Shown here: positions 52,740 through 61,745 of the stretch, piece by piece
How positions within the stretch are numbered: position 1 is the first letter of the stretch
Layout of the letters: each line of letters opens with the position of its first letter
Assembly: GCA_026394375.1 (NCBI GenBank)
Contig: JAPKYJ010000026.1
Span: forward strand, 1 to 64,000
Direction: 5' to 3'
Length of the DNA: 64,000 nucleotides
Source of the DNA: Methanomassiliicoccales archaeon
Lineage (GTDB): Archaea; Thermoplasmatota; Thermoplasmata; Methanomassiliicoccales; UBA472
Made by a program: the position numbers and the translations under genes
Notes under the pieces: generated by a model
Told to the model about the DNA's origin: nothing
The model's input: only the letters and a program-made list of their open reading frames with translations
The model's database searches: none

Positions 52740-53063
52740 TTGAAGGTCGAATCATCATCCAAGAACCCTCGGCAGGGATTAATGAGAACGCAAGTGCGAT
52801 GATCCGCGCGCAGTGCTCTCTCGCGTCGGAGCTTAATCCGTACAGGTCTGAAGATTCGCTCGACCCGAACCAGAAGGATACCCTATGTGCCATCCTTACC
52901 TCTGAGCACGGAAACGATGCCGAGCCACGCTGGTCCCTTTCGAACATGGGGAAGCGTGTTGCATTAATGCCAGTGAAAGGAGGGTGTGGCATTCGCCTTA
53001 TCGCCTGGGATGGCGATAAGGCACTTGGGATAACAAATGCCACAGAGGATGGGATGCACCTTA
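52740..53063. other. Gap before the IS5 element, with a long hairpin
   Basis: About 320 bases. An open frame from ATG 52736 to 53071 could encode 111 residues but resembles no family. A perfect 11-bp inverted repeat (GCCTTATCGCC/GGCGATAAGGC, loop 6) lies at 52995-53022. Confidence 0.35.
52995..53022. repeat. Perfect 11-bp stem hairpin
   Basis: GCCTTATCGCC-tgggat-GGCGATAAGGC. It is the strongest hairpin in the low-coding stretch and lies 42 bases upstream of the transposase start. It may belong to the element end or be a terminator-like structure. Confidence 0.45.
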
Positions 53064-53935
53064 GTGGATAAAAGGAATTGGCCGGTGTACAACGAACAAC
53101 TGGTCAGGCGGAGCGAGGCTCTCCTGGGCATGAACGTCCTGGAGGGCTGGGAGGACGAACTGGAACAGATGAACCGGAGGAAGCGGGGAAGGCCTTACTC
53201 CTTTCCAGCCTCGCTCTTCCGCTTCCTGGCGTTCCTGCGTCAGGCGCAGCGGTTGCCGCTGCGGCAGATGGAGGGGCGCTGCTGCGCTCCCGATCACTCG
53301 ACGATCTGGCGCAGGTTCCTGGCGCAGCCGTTGCGGCTGCGCAAGCCCCGCCCGCGCCGGGGCGGGGTACGCGGTGGCGATCGATTCGCCCGGGCTGAAG
53401 GTGTCGAACCGGGGCGAGTGGCTCCGGGACAAGTGGCACGTGCACCGGGGTTGGATCAAGGCGCACGTGGCGGTCGAGGTGGGCAGTGGCAGCGTGGTCG
53501 GGGTGGTGGTGACGGACGAACGAGCGCCAGACCACCGCTTCCTGCCGCAGCTGGTGCGGCAGGCGGAGCGCCGCCTGCCTGGACCGGTCAAGCGGGTCCT
53601 GGCGGACGCGGCCTACGACATCCGGGACAACTTCGCCTTCCTGCGCCAGCGCGGGATCGACGCGGCGATCCCGGTGCGGGCCGGCGCCTCGCGCAGGTCG
53701 CTGGGCAAGGGGCTGGCCCGCTCCCTGGCCGTGGGCGAGAGGCGCAGGGTCGGGGAGACTGGGTGGCGCCTGCGCCACCAGTATCGCATGCGGTGGAAGG
53801 TGGAGACGACCTTCTCCGCGGTGAAGCGGGTGATTGGAGAGAGCGTGATGTCCAGGCGGCGGGACATCATGCTCCGCGAGGCGGAGCAGATGTTCGCCGC
53901 TTACAACCAGCTCATGGGGGTATAAAAGAGTAATT
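53040..53935 (+). mobile_element. IS5-family insertion element
   Basis: A roughly 900-base element of distinctly higher GC than its surroundings, with one transposase split over two frames. Its DNA and codon use differ from neighbours, indicating recent transfer. The exact ends and target duplication could not be identified by eye. Confidence 0.6.
53064..53925 (+). CDS. IS5-family transposase, two frames (possible programmed frameshift)
   Basis: The N-terminal part, from GTG 53064 in the first frame, has DKRNWPVYNEQLVRR, RRKRGRPYSFPASLFRFLAFL and DHSTIWRRF, a typical IS5 N-terminus. The catalytic part is in the +1 frame (clear from about 53374 to 53925): AIDSPGLKVSNRGEW holds the first Asp, LADAAYDIRDN the second, and YRMRWKVETTFSAVKR the catalytic Glu. 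The frame switch lies near a GC-rich hairpin at 53346-53367. All DDE residues survive, so activity depends on frameshifting; a simple inactivating indel is the other reading. Confidence 0.75.
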
Positions 53936-53959
53936 CAACACAGTTACATGGGGCAAAGG

Positions 53960-53967
53960 TTTAAAAC
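53960..53967 (+). promoter_or_regulatory. TATA box of lsm
   Basis: TTTAAAAC 34-41 bases before ATG 54001, consistent with a short leader. Confidence 0.55.
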
Positions 53968-54000
53968 ACCCGGCCAATATTCCGAGACCAGTGATTTGAA

Positions 54001-54216
54001 ATGGTAATGCCACTGGCGCTCCTGGAGAAGTCGACGAACAAGAAGATATCCCTGTTGCTCAAGGACAACCGGGTGCTGGAGGGCAAGCTCACCGGCTACG
54101 ACGAGTACATGAATATGGTGCTCGAGGAGACGGAGGAGCGCACCGCCGAGCAGACCCGCCGTCTGGGCGTGGTCATCCTGCGCGGCAACAACGTGGTCAG
54201 CATAACTCCTCTGTGA
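54001..54216 (+). CDS. Lsm/Sm-like archaeal protein
   Basis: A 71-residue Sm-fold protein. KKISLLLKDNRVLEGKLTGYDEYMNMVLE carries Sm motif 1 (residues 14-42), and LGVVILRGNNVVSITPL carries Sm motif 2 with the RG-N RNA-binding residues. Archaeal Lsm proteins form hexa- or heptameric rings binding U-rich RNA and tRNA precursors. It has its own TATA box. The common archaeal partner gene for L37e is not adjacent. Confidence 0.93.
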   Translation: MVMPLALLEKSTNKKISLLLKDNRVLEGKLTGYDEYMNMVLEETEERTAEQTRRLGVVILRGNNVVSITPL

Positions 54217-54256
54217 TATCCACCCTTTATTGATATGAACCATAACTGACGATGCC

Positions 54257-55222
54257 ATGAAAGCGGTCATACTCGCTGGTGGATTGGGCACGCGTCTGCG
54301 CCCCCTCACTTACTCCGTTCCAAAGTCGCTCGTACCGGTGGCCGGAAAGCCCTTGGTGGTGCGCATCATGGACTCGCTGCCTCCGGTCGTGGACACTATC
54401 ATCCTGGCCGTCAGCTACATGCGCGATGCCTTGGAGGAGTATTTCGCCACCAACCCCTGCGGCCGGAAGTTGGTGCTGGTGAACGAGACCAGTCCGCTGG
54501 GGACGGGGGGCGCGTTGAAGAACGTCAGCGATCATTTGGACGAGTGCTTCATCGCTATGAACGGCGATTGCATCGCCTCTCTCAACCTGAAGCACATGCT
54601 CAAGCAGCATCGCGAGCAAGGGGGCATAGGCACCATCGCTTTGTGGCCGGTGGAAGACCCGAGCGCCTTCGGGGTGGTGGAGCTGGACCGTTCCAGTAGA
54701 GTGCTGGACTTCCAGGAGAAGCCGAAGCGCGAGGAAGCGCGGTCGAACCTCATCAATGCAGGCATTTACATCTTCGAGCCGGAGATCCTCGATTACATTG
54801 GTAAAGGCGTGGTGTCTTTGGAAAGGGAGGTGTTCCCGGCCATTTTGGACTATGGCCTCTTCGGCCACAAGTTCACCGGGCATTGGATGGACTGCGGCAC
54901 CAGGGAGAATCTCCTGGCCGCCCAGAGAAAATTATTGGAGATCGAGCCGCAGCCGGCGCCCACTATGAAACCGGACTCTGGCTGCACCTTCTTGTCTCCC
55001 AGCTTAATGAGGAGCGTGGCCACGAAAGGGGCCAGGATAGGGCCGTACGCCTGCATCGAGCCCTGCGTCAGCATTGGAGAGGGAGCGGAGGTGGTGAACT
55101 CCTTGATAATGAAGGGCGTTGTCCTAGGGCCAGGTTCGAAGGTCGTCAACTCGATCATAGGGCCCGGATTCAAGGTGGGAGAGGGCGAGAGAGTCGCGGA
55201 TGCCATAATGGCCACCAAGTAG
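54257..55222 (+). CDS. Sugar-phosphate nucleotidyltransferase (mannose-1-P guanylyltransferase type)
   Basis: A 321-residue enzyme. MKAVILAGGLGTRLRPLTYSVPKSLVPVAGKPL is the nucleotidyl-transfer core with signature G-G-x-G-T-R and the Lys in VPKSLVPV; NETSPLGTGGALKN, MNGDCI and DFQEKPKREE follow; the last 80 residues form a left-handed beta-helix (hexapeptide repeats such as ARIGPYACIEPCVSIGEGAEV). The order resembles GDP-mannose pyrophosphorylases, which would feed the gmd gene in this window, but glucose-1-phosphate thymidylyltransferase activity cannot be excluded. Confidence 0.85.
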   Translation: MKAVILAGGLGTRLRPLTYSVPKSLVPVAGKPLVVRIMDSLPPVVDTIILAVSYMRDALEEYFATNPCGRKLVLVNETSPLGTGGALKNVSDHLDECFIAMNGDCIASLNLKHMLKQHREQGGIGTIALWPVEDPSAFGVVELDRSSRVLDFQEKPKREEARSNLINAGIYIFEPEILDYIGKGVVSLEREVFPAILDYGLFGHKFTGHWMDCGTRENLLAAQRKLLEIEPQPAPTMKPDSGCTFLSPSLMRSVATKGARIGPYACIEPCVSIGEGAEVVNSLIMKGVVLGPGSKVVNSIIGPGFKVGEGERVADAIMATK

Positions 55223-55294
55223 GTGCCCGCGGGAAACTGAAATTGTTATCTATTGCGCCACTCTTTCCCCTAGACATAAGCATCCGGTGTGCCG

Positions 55295-56947
55295 ATGAGT
55301 TGGCTTGAAAAAGCGACGGAGCTGATCAGTAGGAGGCGATTCCGCAAGGGCTGGCTCGCCTTCATCATCTTTTTCTTCCTCGTTTTCGTCATCATTCCCA
55401 CAGTTTTCGTGCTCTCCTATGCCTTCACCAACTGGGGCGACATCCAAAGTACGGTCCTCAACGACCCGGCGGAGATGCAAAAGATCTGGACGGCGATCGC
55501 CAATTCCTTCGAGATCGCTGGCATCGTGACATTGGTGGACTTCCTGGTCGGATTGCCGATGGCTTGGATGCTGGTCAGGAAGAAGTTCCGGGGCAAGGAG
55601 TTCCTGGACACGCTCATCGACATGCCCCTGGCGGTGCCAACGGCCGCCCTGGGCTTCTCCGCGGCCATCTTCTGGGGCATCACCCCGGCAGACCTGACGA
55701 ACCCCCTGGGGTTGAACATCATCGGGTCGCCATTCCTCCTCATCATATTGTTGCATATTGTCTTCTCCTATCCGTACATGGTACGCTCCCTAGCGGCGAT
55801 CTTGGAGCAGATCGACCAAACCTACGAGACCGCTGGCCGGACGTTAGGGGCCAGTAAGCTGACAGCGGCTCGGACGATCACCCTCCCGCTGTTCCGGGCG
55901 GGCTTGGTTACCGGCATAATCCTCTGCTTCGCTAGGAGCCTGAGCGAGACCGGAGGAACGGTGGTGGCGCTGACCACGGTCGGGGCTCAGAAGCTGTTCT
56001 ACACCGCGCCGACGCTCATCGACGAGGTGAAGAAGAACTCGATCACCAACCCTGCGCTGATTCCCGAGCTGTCGTTCATCAGCATCATACTCATAGTATT
56101 GGCGCTCGCCCTGCTGGCGGTCATGGCGATCATAGTGAAGAGGGCGCACCTGCCGATACGCAAGATATGGCCACGACCGGAGAAGATACTGTCAAGGGGC
56201 TTGGCGCCGAAGGCCAAGGACTTCTCCTCCATACTGTTCCTGAGTTTCATCGTCCTCATCCCCTCCTTCTTCATCTTCACCTATGTGCTGACGGCCACGC
56301 CCAGCCAGCCGATGAACTGGGGCATGTTCGGGGAGGCGCTGCTCTACTCGTTCATCGTGGCTGGTGTGGTCACGGTCATCGACCTGGCGTTGGGGGTGCC
56401 GCTGGCTTTGTACATCGCCCGGGGGCGGTCGAAACGCCTCCCTGAGACCCTGGACATATTGGTCAATGTGCCGCTCATCGTGCCCACCGTCGCCCTCGGT
56501 TACTCCTTGGGCTTGTTCTGGGCAGGCGGGCAGCCAGTCAATGGCGCGGTCGGTATTGTACTGGTCATTCTGGCGCACATCGCCTTCACCTATCCGCTGA
56601 TGGTGAGGAGCGTCACCGGGGCGGTGGAGGAGGTCGACCCGGTCTATGAGGAGACGGCCCGGACGCTTGGCGCGAAGCCGGTCCAGGCTTTCAGGCGTGT
56701 GCTCTACCCTGTGATCTCTAGCTCCATTCTAGCTGGGGCCATCATGGCCTTCACCAGGAGCTTGGGGGAGACCGGCGCGACCAGAGCGGTGGTGGAAGGC
56801 GCTAACACCGCCCCCAACTTCATCGTCAACCTGGTCCAGGCGCATGATTATTACTCGGCGGCATTGGCCTGCATCGTGCTGATCGTCATCTCCTATGCGT
56901 TCATGCTAGCGCTCCGTTACATGGTCAGGAAGAGGAGGAGGGACTAG
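55295..56947 (+). CDS. ABC importer permease, two fused permease domains
   Basis: A 550-residue membrane protein made of two binding-protein-dependent permease domains of about 6 segments each. Each has the coupling helix motif: EQIDQTYETAGRTLGASKLTAARTITLPL near residue 170 and EEVDPVYEETARTLGAKPVQAFRRVLYP near 450 (EAA-type). GTG 55289 is also in frame. Fused permeases are common for sulfate, molybdate, iron or thiamine importers. Two ATPase genes follow without gap. No substrate-binding protein gene is nearby. Confidence 0.88.
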   Translation: MSWLEKATELISRRRFRKGWLAFIIFFFLVFVIIPTVFVLSYAFTNWGDIQSTVLNDPAEMQKIWTAIANSFEIAGIVTLVDFLVGLPMAWMLVRKKFRGKEFLDTLIDMPLAVPTAALGFSAAIFWGITPADLTNPLGLNIIGSPFLLIILLHIVFSYPYMVRSLAAILEQIDQTYETAGRTLGASKLTAARTITLPLFRAGLVTGIILCFARSLSETGGTVVALTTVGAQKLFYTAPTLIDEVKKNSITNPALIPELSFISIILIVLALALLAVMAIIVKRAHLPIRKIWPRPEKILSRGLAPKAKDFSSILFLSFIVLIPSFFIFTYVLTATPSQPMNWGMFGEALLYSFIVAGVVTVIDLALGVPLALYIARGRSKRLPETLDILVNVPLIVPTVALGYSLGLFWAGGQPVNGAVGIVLVILAHIAFTYPLMVRSVTGAVEEVDPVYEETARTLGAKPVQAFRRVLYPVISSSILAGAIMAFTRSLGETGATRAVVEGANTAPNFIVNLVQAHDYYSAALACIVLIVISYAFMLALRYMVRKRRRD

Positions 56948-58039
56948 ATGCCCACCATAAAGTTGGAGGGCGTCGGGAAGCGCTACGGCGATATCAAGGC
57001 GGCCGACGACCTGGACCTGGAGGTGCGCAACGGCGAGTATCTCTGTCTCCTCGGGCCCACTGGTGCAGGCAAGACCACGGTGTTGCGCATCATCTCCGGG
57101 CTTACTAAGCCAGACAAGGGCAAGATAACATTCGACGACAAGGTCATGAACGAGGAGGAGCCGGAGAACCGCCGGGCGGTCATGCTCTCTCAAACCTACG
57201 CATTGTTCCCCCAACTCACGGTGGCGAAGAATATCCTCTTCGGGCCGGACATCCAGGATGTGCCAGATGAGGTGAAGAAGAGGACATTGACGGAGATGCT
57301 GGACCTGGTCAGGCTCACCCATCGCCCGGACGCCTACCCGAAGGAGCTGAGCGGGGGCATGCAGCAGAGGACGGCGCTGGCTCGCGCCCTGGCCTCCGGT
57401 GCGGACGTGCTCCTCCTGGACGAGCCCCTGAGGGCCATTGACGCCCGGCTGAGGATCAGCCTGAGGCAGGAGCTGAGGTCGCTGGCGAAATCGCTGGGCA
57501 TCACCACCGTCCATGTCACGCACGACCACGACGAAGCCCTGGTCATGGCCGACCGCATCGCCGTAATCCGCGGAGGAAAGATCATCCAGGTCGGGAGCCC
57601 GGCCGAGGTCTTCGACAATCCCGTCTCCCCCTTCGTGGCCAATTTCGTCGGGCAGTCCAACTTCTTCGTGGGCAAGGTGGGCGCCAAGCGCGAGGCCACT
57701 GAGGTCCGGGGGGAGAATGGAAGGTCGGTCATGGCCCAGCCCTGCTCTTGCCGCGAGGGGGAGAATGTGGTGGTGGCCGTCAAAGTAGGCAACACCGAGA
57801 TCTCCAAAGAGGGGGAAGGCTTCTTCGAAGGACGCGTAGAGCGCATTCTCTTCGAGGGTCGCAATCTGCACATCGATCTGGACGTGGGGGAGTTGGGGCG
57901 CTTCGCTGCCAAGGTGCCTTCCTGGCGATTGGGCAAGCTGAGCAAGGGAGACAAGGTGCAGATCAAGTGGAGCGCGGAAAAAGCGAGCGTATTCCCCGTG
58001 CCTCCGGGCGGACTGGAGGAGGAGCTGAGGGTGGAATAA
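56948..58039 (+). CDS. ABC importer ATPase, first of two
   Basis: A 363-residue ATPase of the PotA/MalK/CysA type. Walker A GPTGAGKTT, Q-loop LSQTYALFPQ, signature LSGGMQQRTALARA, Walker B VLLLDEPLRAIDARL, switch His in VTHDHDEAL. The last 120 residues form the OB-type regulatory (TOBE) domain as in inorganic-ion importers. It immediately follows the permease gene (no gap) and overlaps the second ATPase by 1 base (TAATG). It likely pairs with the second ATPase to form a heterodimer. Confidence 0.9.
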   Translation: MPTIKLEGVGKRYGDIKAADDLDLEVRNGEYLCLLGPTGAGKTTVLRIISGLTKPDKGKITFDDKVMNEEEPENRRAVMLSQTYALFPQLTVAKNILFGPDIQDVPDEVKKRTLTEMLDLVRLTHRPDAYPKELSGGMQQRTALARALASGADVLLLDEPLRAIDARLRISLRQELRSLAKSLGITTVHVTHDHDEALVMADRIAVIRGGKIIQVGSPAEVFDNPVSPFVANFVGQSNFFVGKVGAKREATEVRGENGRSVMAQPCSCREGENVVVAVKVGNTEISKEGEGFFEGRVERILFEGRNLHIDLDVGELGRFAAKVPSWRLGKLSKGDKVQIKWSAEKASVFPVPPGGLEEELRVE

Positions 58040-59124
58040 TGCCGCAGGTGGAGCTTAAGAGGGTGACGATGCGCTACGGCAAGCTGCGGGCGGTGGATGA
58101 GGTCGACCTCACCATAGCCGATGGAGAGTACGTCACCATCCTCGGTCCGTCGGGATGCGGCAAGACCACGCTCATTCGCATCATCGCCGGCATCCTGGAG
58201 CCGACCGAAGGAGAGGTCTGGATTGGAGGGAGGGAGATGCGAGGCGTCCCCATCGAGGATCGGGACGTGGGCTACGTCTTCCAGAACATCGCCCTCTTCC
58301 CTCATCTGAATGTGGAGGACAACGTCTCCTACGGCCCGCGCGTGAAGGATCTGCCCAGGGAGGAGCAGGGACAGGTTGCCAAGCGATACCTGGAGCTGGT
58401 CAAGCTGCTCGACAAGATGGAGATGTTCCCGTCCGAGCTCTGCGGAGGAGAGCAGCAGAAGGCGTCACTGGCCCGGGCCTTGGCCACGGGCGCCAAGCTC
58501 CTGCTTCTGGACGAGCCGCTTTCCGCGTTGGACGCCAGGGTGCGCGTGGACCTGCGCTACGAGCTGAGGCGTATCGTGAAGGCCTTGGGACTGACCACTG
58601 TGCACGTGACCCACGACCAAGAGGAGGCCATGTCCGTCTCAGACCGCATCATGGTCATGCGTGCCGGTGGGGTCGTTGAGACCGGAACGCCGGAGCAGCT
58701 GTACACCCAGCCCAAGGACATATTCACCGCCAACTTCGTGGGCGAGACGAACCTCCTGGAGGGTTGGGTCAAGGGTCGGGCCGAAGGTAAGTCGTTGATC
58801 GAGCTGCGCGACGGTTCGACCGTCGAGGTGACGGAGTGTGGTCACAAAGAGGGCGACGCAGTGGTCATCTCCGTTCGCCCGGAGTTCGTTTTCCCATTCA
58901 CCGATGGACTGCTATCGAGGGTGCAGAACGTCACATACATGGGCACATACTGGAGGGTCGTGGCTCAATCGAGAAGCGAGGACCGAGTGGAGTTCGATGT
59001 GCCGGCGGCGGAAGGAAAGCTATATCATCAAGGGCAAGAGGTGTATCTGACGGTGAATCGAAAGGCAGCGGTGGTCTATCCCAGGCCACTAGAAGGCATA
59101 GCGGAGGCGGTCAAACTTGAGTGA
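58039..59124 (+). CDS. ABC importer ATPase, second of two
   Basis: A 361-residue ATPase similar in layout to the preceding one. Walker A GPSGCGKTT, Q-loop VFQNIALFPHLNV, signature LCGGEQQKASLARA (first residue altered from Ser to Cys), Walker B LLLLDEPLSALDARV, switch His VTHDQEEAM, then a TOBE domain. ATG 58039 overlaps the previous stop (TAATG). Two distinct ATPases with one fused permease suggest a heterodimeric importer for an oxyanion or similar small ion. Confidence 0.9.
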   Translation: MPQVELKRVTMRYGKLRAVDEVDLTIADGEYVTILGPSGCGKTTLIRIIAGILEPTEGEVWIGGREMRGVPIEDRDVGYVFQNIALFPHLNVEDNVSYGPRVKDLPREEQGQVAKRYLELVKLLDKMEMFPSELCGGEQQKASLARALATGAKLLLLDEPLSALDARVRVDLRYELRRIVKALGLTTVHVTHDQEEAMSVSDRIMVMRAGGVVETGTPEQLYTQPKDIFTANFVGETNLLEGWVKGRAEGKSLIELRDGSTVEVTECGHKEGDAVVISVRPEFVFPFTDGLLSRVQNVTYMGTYWRVVAQSRSEDRVEFDVPAAEGKLYHQGQEVYLTVNRKAAVVYPRPLEGIAEAVKLE

Positions 59125-59803
59125 AGCTGGTTCGTTGCTGGAATGGTTCGGAAAGCGCCGGGAATCGGTAGTGATGAAGGGAATCCGAGATCATGCACAG
59201 AAGGTCGCGGACACCACCACGGAGCTCAACCGAGTGCTCATGGCGCTCTGCAAAGAGGACGAGGAGAGAGCTCTGGACGCGATAAAGCGGGAGATGCTCT
59301 CCGAGAAGGAGGCGGACAACCTGGAGGACATCATCACGGCGGAGCTGTCCAAGGGCGACCTGGAGGCGAAGGAGCGGGAGGACCTCATGCACCTCATCCG
59401 CCGCATGGACTATGTCGCCGACTGGGCCAAGGAGGCGGGTATGAACCTGCAGTTGGTCATCGAGGCCAAGGTGAACGTGCCGGTGACCCTCTGGAATAAG
59501 TATTGCGCCATGACCGCGGAGCTGGAGAAGGCCGCCAAGCAGCTGAAGATGAGCATCGACAACTTGGGAGTGGACGAGGACCTGGTCATCAAGTACGAGA
59601 GGGGGGTGGAGATACAGGAGCACATCCTGGACGAGATGTACTTCTCCACCAAGAAGGAGATATTCTTCGCCGACATCGATCCCAAGGCCATCTACCTCAT
59701 GCGCGATATCCTGCACGGCATCGAGAACTCGGCTGACAAGTGCAAGGACGCTGCGGACATCATCCACATCCTGGTCATAGCCCAGAGGCACAAGGCAAGG
59801 TAG
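59117..59803 (+). CDS. DUF47/PhoU-like protein
   Basis: A 228-residue all-helical protein of the DUF47 (TIGR00153) family, PhoU-like accessory factors usually found beside phosphate or other oxyanion transporters. LLEWFGKRRESVVMKGIRDH at the start, LMHLIRRMDYVADWAKEAG and IYLMRDILHGIENSADKCKD in the core follow the E/D-rich metal-binding helices typical of PhoU folds. It starts at TTG 59117, overlapping the ABC gene by 8 bases, so it probably regulates the ABC importer. Confidence 0.85.
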   Translation: MSEAGSLLEWFGKRRESVVMKGIRDHAQKVADTTTELNRVLMALCKEDEERALDAIKREMLSEKEADNLEDIITAELSKGDLEAKEREDLMHLIRRMDYVADWAKEAGMNLQLVIEAKVNVPVTLWNKYCAMTAELEKAAKQLKMSIDNLGVDEDLVIKYERGVEIQEHILDEMYFSTKKEIFFADIDPKAIYLMRDILHGIENSADKCKDAADIIHILVIAQRHKAR

Positions 59804-59807
59804 GGAC

Positions 59808-61160
59808 ATGGCAGAGCGACTCTTCGGAACGAACGGGGTGCGGGGCGTCATCAACGAGGACATGACGCCCGAGCTGGCGATGGACGTGGGCAAGGCCATC
59901 GGCACCTACATGAAGGGACGGGTGGCGGTCGGGACCGATACCCGCACCTCAGCCCACATGGTGAAGAGCGCCGTGCTGGCGGGCCTGATGTCCGCCGGAG
60001 CGGAGGTGCTCGACCTGGGACTGCTACCCACTCCGGCCCTGCAGTACTTCGTGAAGACGAACCGCATCGCTGGCGGGGTCATGATCACCGCCTCCCACAA
60101 TCCCCCGGAGTTCAACGGCATCAAGGCCGTGGACGCGGACGGCACGGAGATGCCCCGGACCAAAGAGGAGACGATCGAGGGCATCTACTTTAGCCAAGCC
60201 TTCGCCATCCAGGACTGGAGAGGGGTTGGCAACATCAGAATGGCGGGAGGGGCGATCGCATCCTATCAGAATGCCGTCCTGCAGCAGGTGGATGTTGAGG
60301 CGATCGCCAAGGCGGGCATAAAGGTGGTATTGGATTGCGCCAACGGCGCGGGTTCGGTCTCCACCCCGGTTCTGTTGGAGCGTCTGGGCGTTCGGGCCGT
60401 GACCCTGAACTGCAATCCTCTGGGAACGTTCCCCGGACACCCTTCCGAGCCGACCGAGGACCATCTGGAGGACCTCAAGTCCTTGGTGGAAGAAACAGGC
60501 GCTGACCTGGGAATAGCGCATGACGGGGACGCGGACCGCACCATCTTCATCGACGACAAAGGGCGTTATGTCTACGGGGACAAGAGCCTGGCCGTGGTGG
60601 CGGCCGCCATGGTGGCGGAGAACGACGGCGGCATAGTGGTCACGCCCGTCTCCACATCGTCCTGTGTGGAGGACGCGGTGCGCGAGGCGGGTGGAGAAGT
60701 GGTCTATACCCGGGTGGGCGCTCCCATCGTGGCTCGAAAGATGATGGAGTTGGGGGCGGTCTTCGGAGGAGAGGAGAACGGCGGACTGATATTCCCCAAG
60801 CACCAGTATTGCCGGGACGCGGCCATGACCGCGGCCAAGATGATCGAGGTGCTGGCCATCGAAGGGGAGCTGTCAGAGCTGCTCAAGAAGGTTCCCACAT
60901 ACCAATTGGACAAGCGCAAGGTGCGCTGCCCCGATTCCAGGAAGGAGGGATTGCTGCAGCAGGTGTGCCAGGCATTCGCCGATCAGCGGGTGGACCAGAC
61001 CGACGGCGTCAAAGTGTATTTCGACGAAGGGTGGACGCTCATCCGTCCTTCAGGCACGGAGCCCATCTTCCGCATCTATTCCGAGGGCAGAACAGAAGAG
61101 GACGCGAAGCGCATTGCGGAGCGTTGCGAGAAGCTGGTCAAGGAGCTTTTGGACGAGTGA
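59808..61160 (+). CDS. glmM: Phosphohexomutase (phosphoglucosamine/phosphomannomutase type)
   Basis: A 450-residue alpha-D-phosphohexomutase. LFGTNGVRGVINEDMTPELA at the start, the phosphoserine loop ITASHNPPEFNGIK near residue 95, the metal-binding GIAHDGDADRTIFID near 240, EENGGLIFPKHQY and the C-terminal phosphate loop RPSGTEPIFRIYSEGRTEE. It could act as phosphoglucosamine mutase or supply mannose-1-phosphate for the nucleotidyltransferase, and the sequence alone does not decide. It starts 4 bases after the DUF47 gene. Confidence 0.88.
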   Translation: MAERLFGTNGVRGVINEDMTPELAMDVGKAIGTYMKGRVAVGTDTRTSAHMVKSAVLAGLMSAGAEVLDLGLLPTPALQYFVKTNRIAGGVMITASHNPPEFNGIKAVDADGTEMPRTKEETIEGIYFSQAFAIQDWRGVGNIRMAGGAIASYQNAVLQQVDVEAIAKAGIKVVLDCANGAGSVSTPVLLERLGVRAVTLNCNPLGTFPGHPSEPTEDHLEDLKSLVEETGADLGIAHDGDADRTIFIDDKGRYVYGDKSLAVVAAAMVAENDGGIVVTPVSTSSCVEDAVREAGGEVVYTRVGAPIVARKMMELGAVFGGEENGGLIFPKHQYCRDAAMTAAKMIEVLAIEGELSELLKKVPTYQLDKRKVRCPDSRKEGLLQQVCQAFADQRVDQTDGVKVYFDEGWTLIRPSGTEPIFRIYSEGRTEEDAKRIAERCEKLVKELLDE

Positions 61161-61169
61161 GCCAGGCGA

Positions 61170-61739
61170 TCAGAGAAGAGCCAGGATCAGGAACACCGAT
61201 CCGAAGATTACGAATATTGCGCCGCTAGCGAGCTTGACGTACCTCTTCGGTACGCGTTTGCCGATCTCCGAACCTACCAGGACGCCAATGAGGGTGACGA
61301 GGGCGAAGCCCGCTGCCGCGCCTAGCAATACCAGCAGCCAATCGCCATACTGAGCGGAGAGGGCGATTAGGGACAGCTGCGTCTTGTCCCCCAGCTCCAT
61401 GACCGCCACCAAGGTGAAGGAGGCCACCAATCCCTCCCCATCTGGCTTTGTGGTCGGCGTTCACCTCCTCCTTCTTGTCTGGAAGGAGGAGGGTGAGAAG
61501 CCCGAAGACGATGAACAAAATCCCCGCCCCCATTTCGACCATCGGTCGAGGGACGTACTGGAACAGCACCTGGCCCACCACTCCCACTGCGGATAGTGCC
61601 ACTAGCTCGCGAAGGCGCCCAGGAACACAGTCGAGCGAGAGTGCTTGGAGGAGAGGGTGATGACGGCGATCATGGTCTTGTCCCCGATCTCCGTCAGAGC
61701 GATGAGAACGAAAGCAGAGAACACCGGCGCCAGGTCCAT
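61170..61739 (-). pseudogene. GDT1/TMEM165 (UPF0016) cation transporter with two compensating frameshifts
   Basis: The family has two three-helix repeats, each with an E-x-G-D-K/R-T/S motif. Both are present: LIALTEIGDKTMIAV after ATG 61739 and LVAVMELGDKTQLSL before the stop at 61170. Between them the reading frame is shifted: the first frame stops at TAG 61602-61604, the linker (VALSAVGVVGQVLFQY .. LLLPDKKEEVNADHK) reads in another frame from about 61607 to 61450, and the original frame resumes at KPDGEGLVASF. One base is missing and one is extra, near the AAA run at about 61449. This suggests sequencing/assembly errors, or a very young pseudogene. Family members exchange Mn/Ca for protons. 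Confidence 0.75.
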
Positions 61740-61745
61740 GATCGC

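Noticed and set aside
52736-53071. Plus-strand frame of 111 codons before the IS5 element
   Set aside because: No similarity recognised, contains a long hairpin and runs into the transposase start; left as intergenic.
53037-53933. Single uninterrupted frame of 298 codons across the IS5 element
   Set aside because: Only its first third looks like protein; after about 53370 the transposase core is in the +1 frame, and the open frame persists because of high GC.
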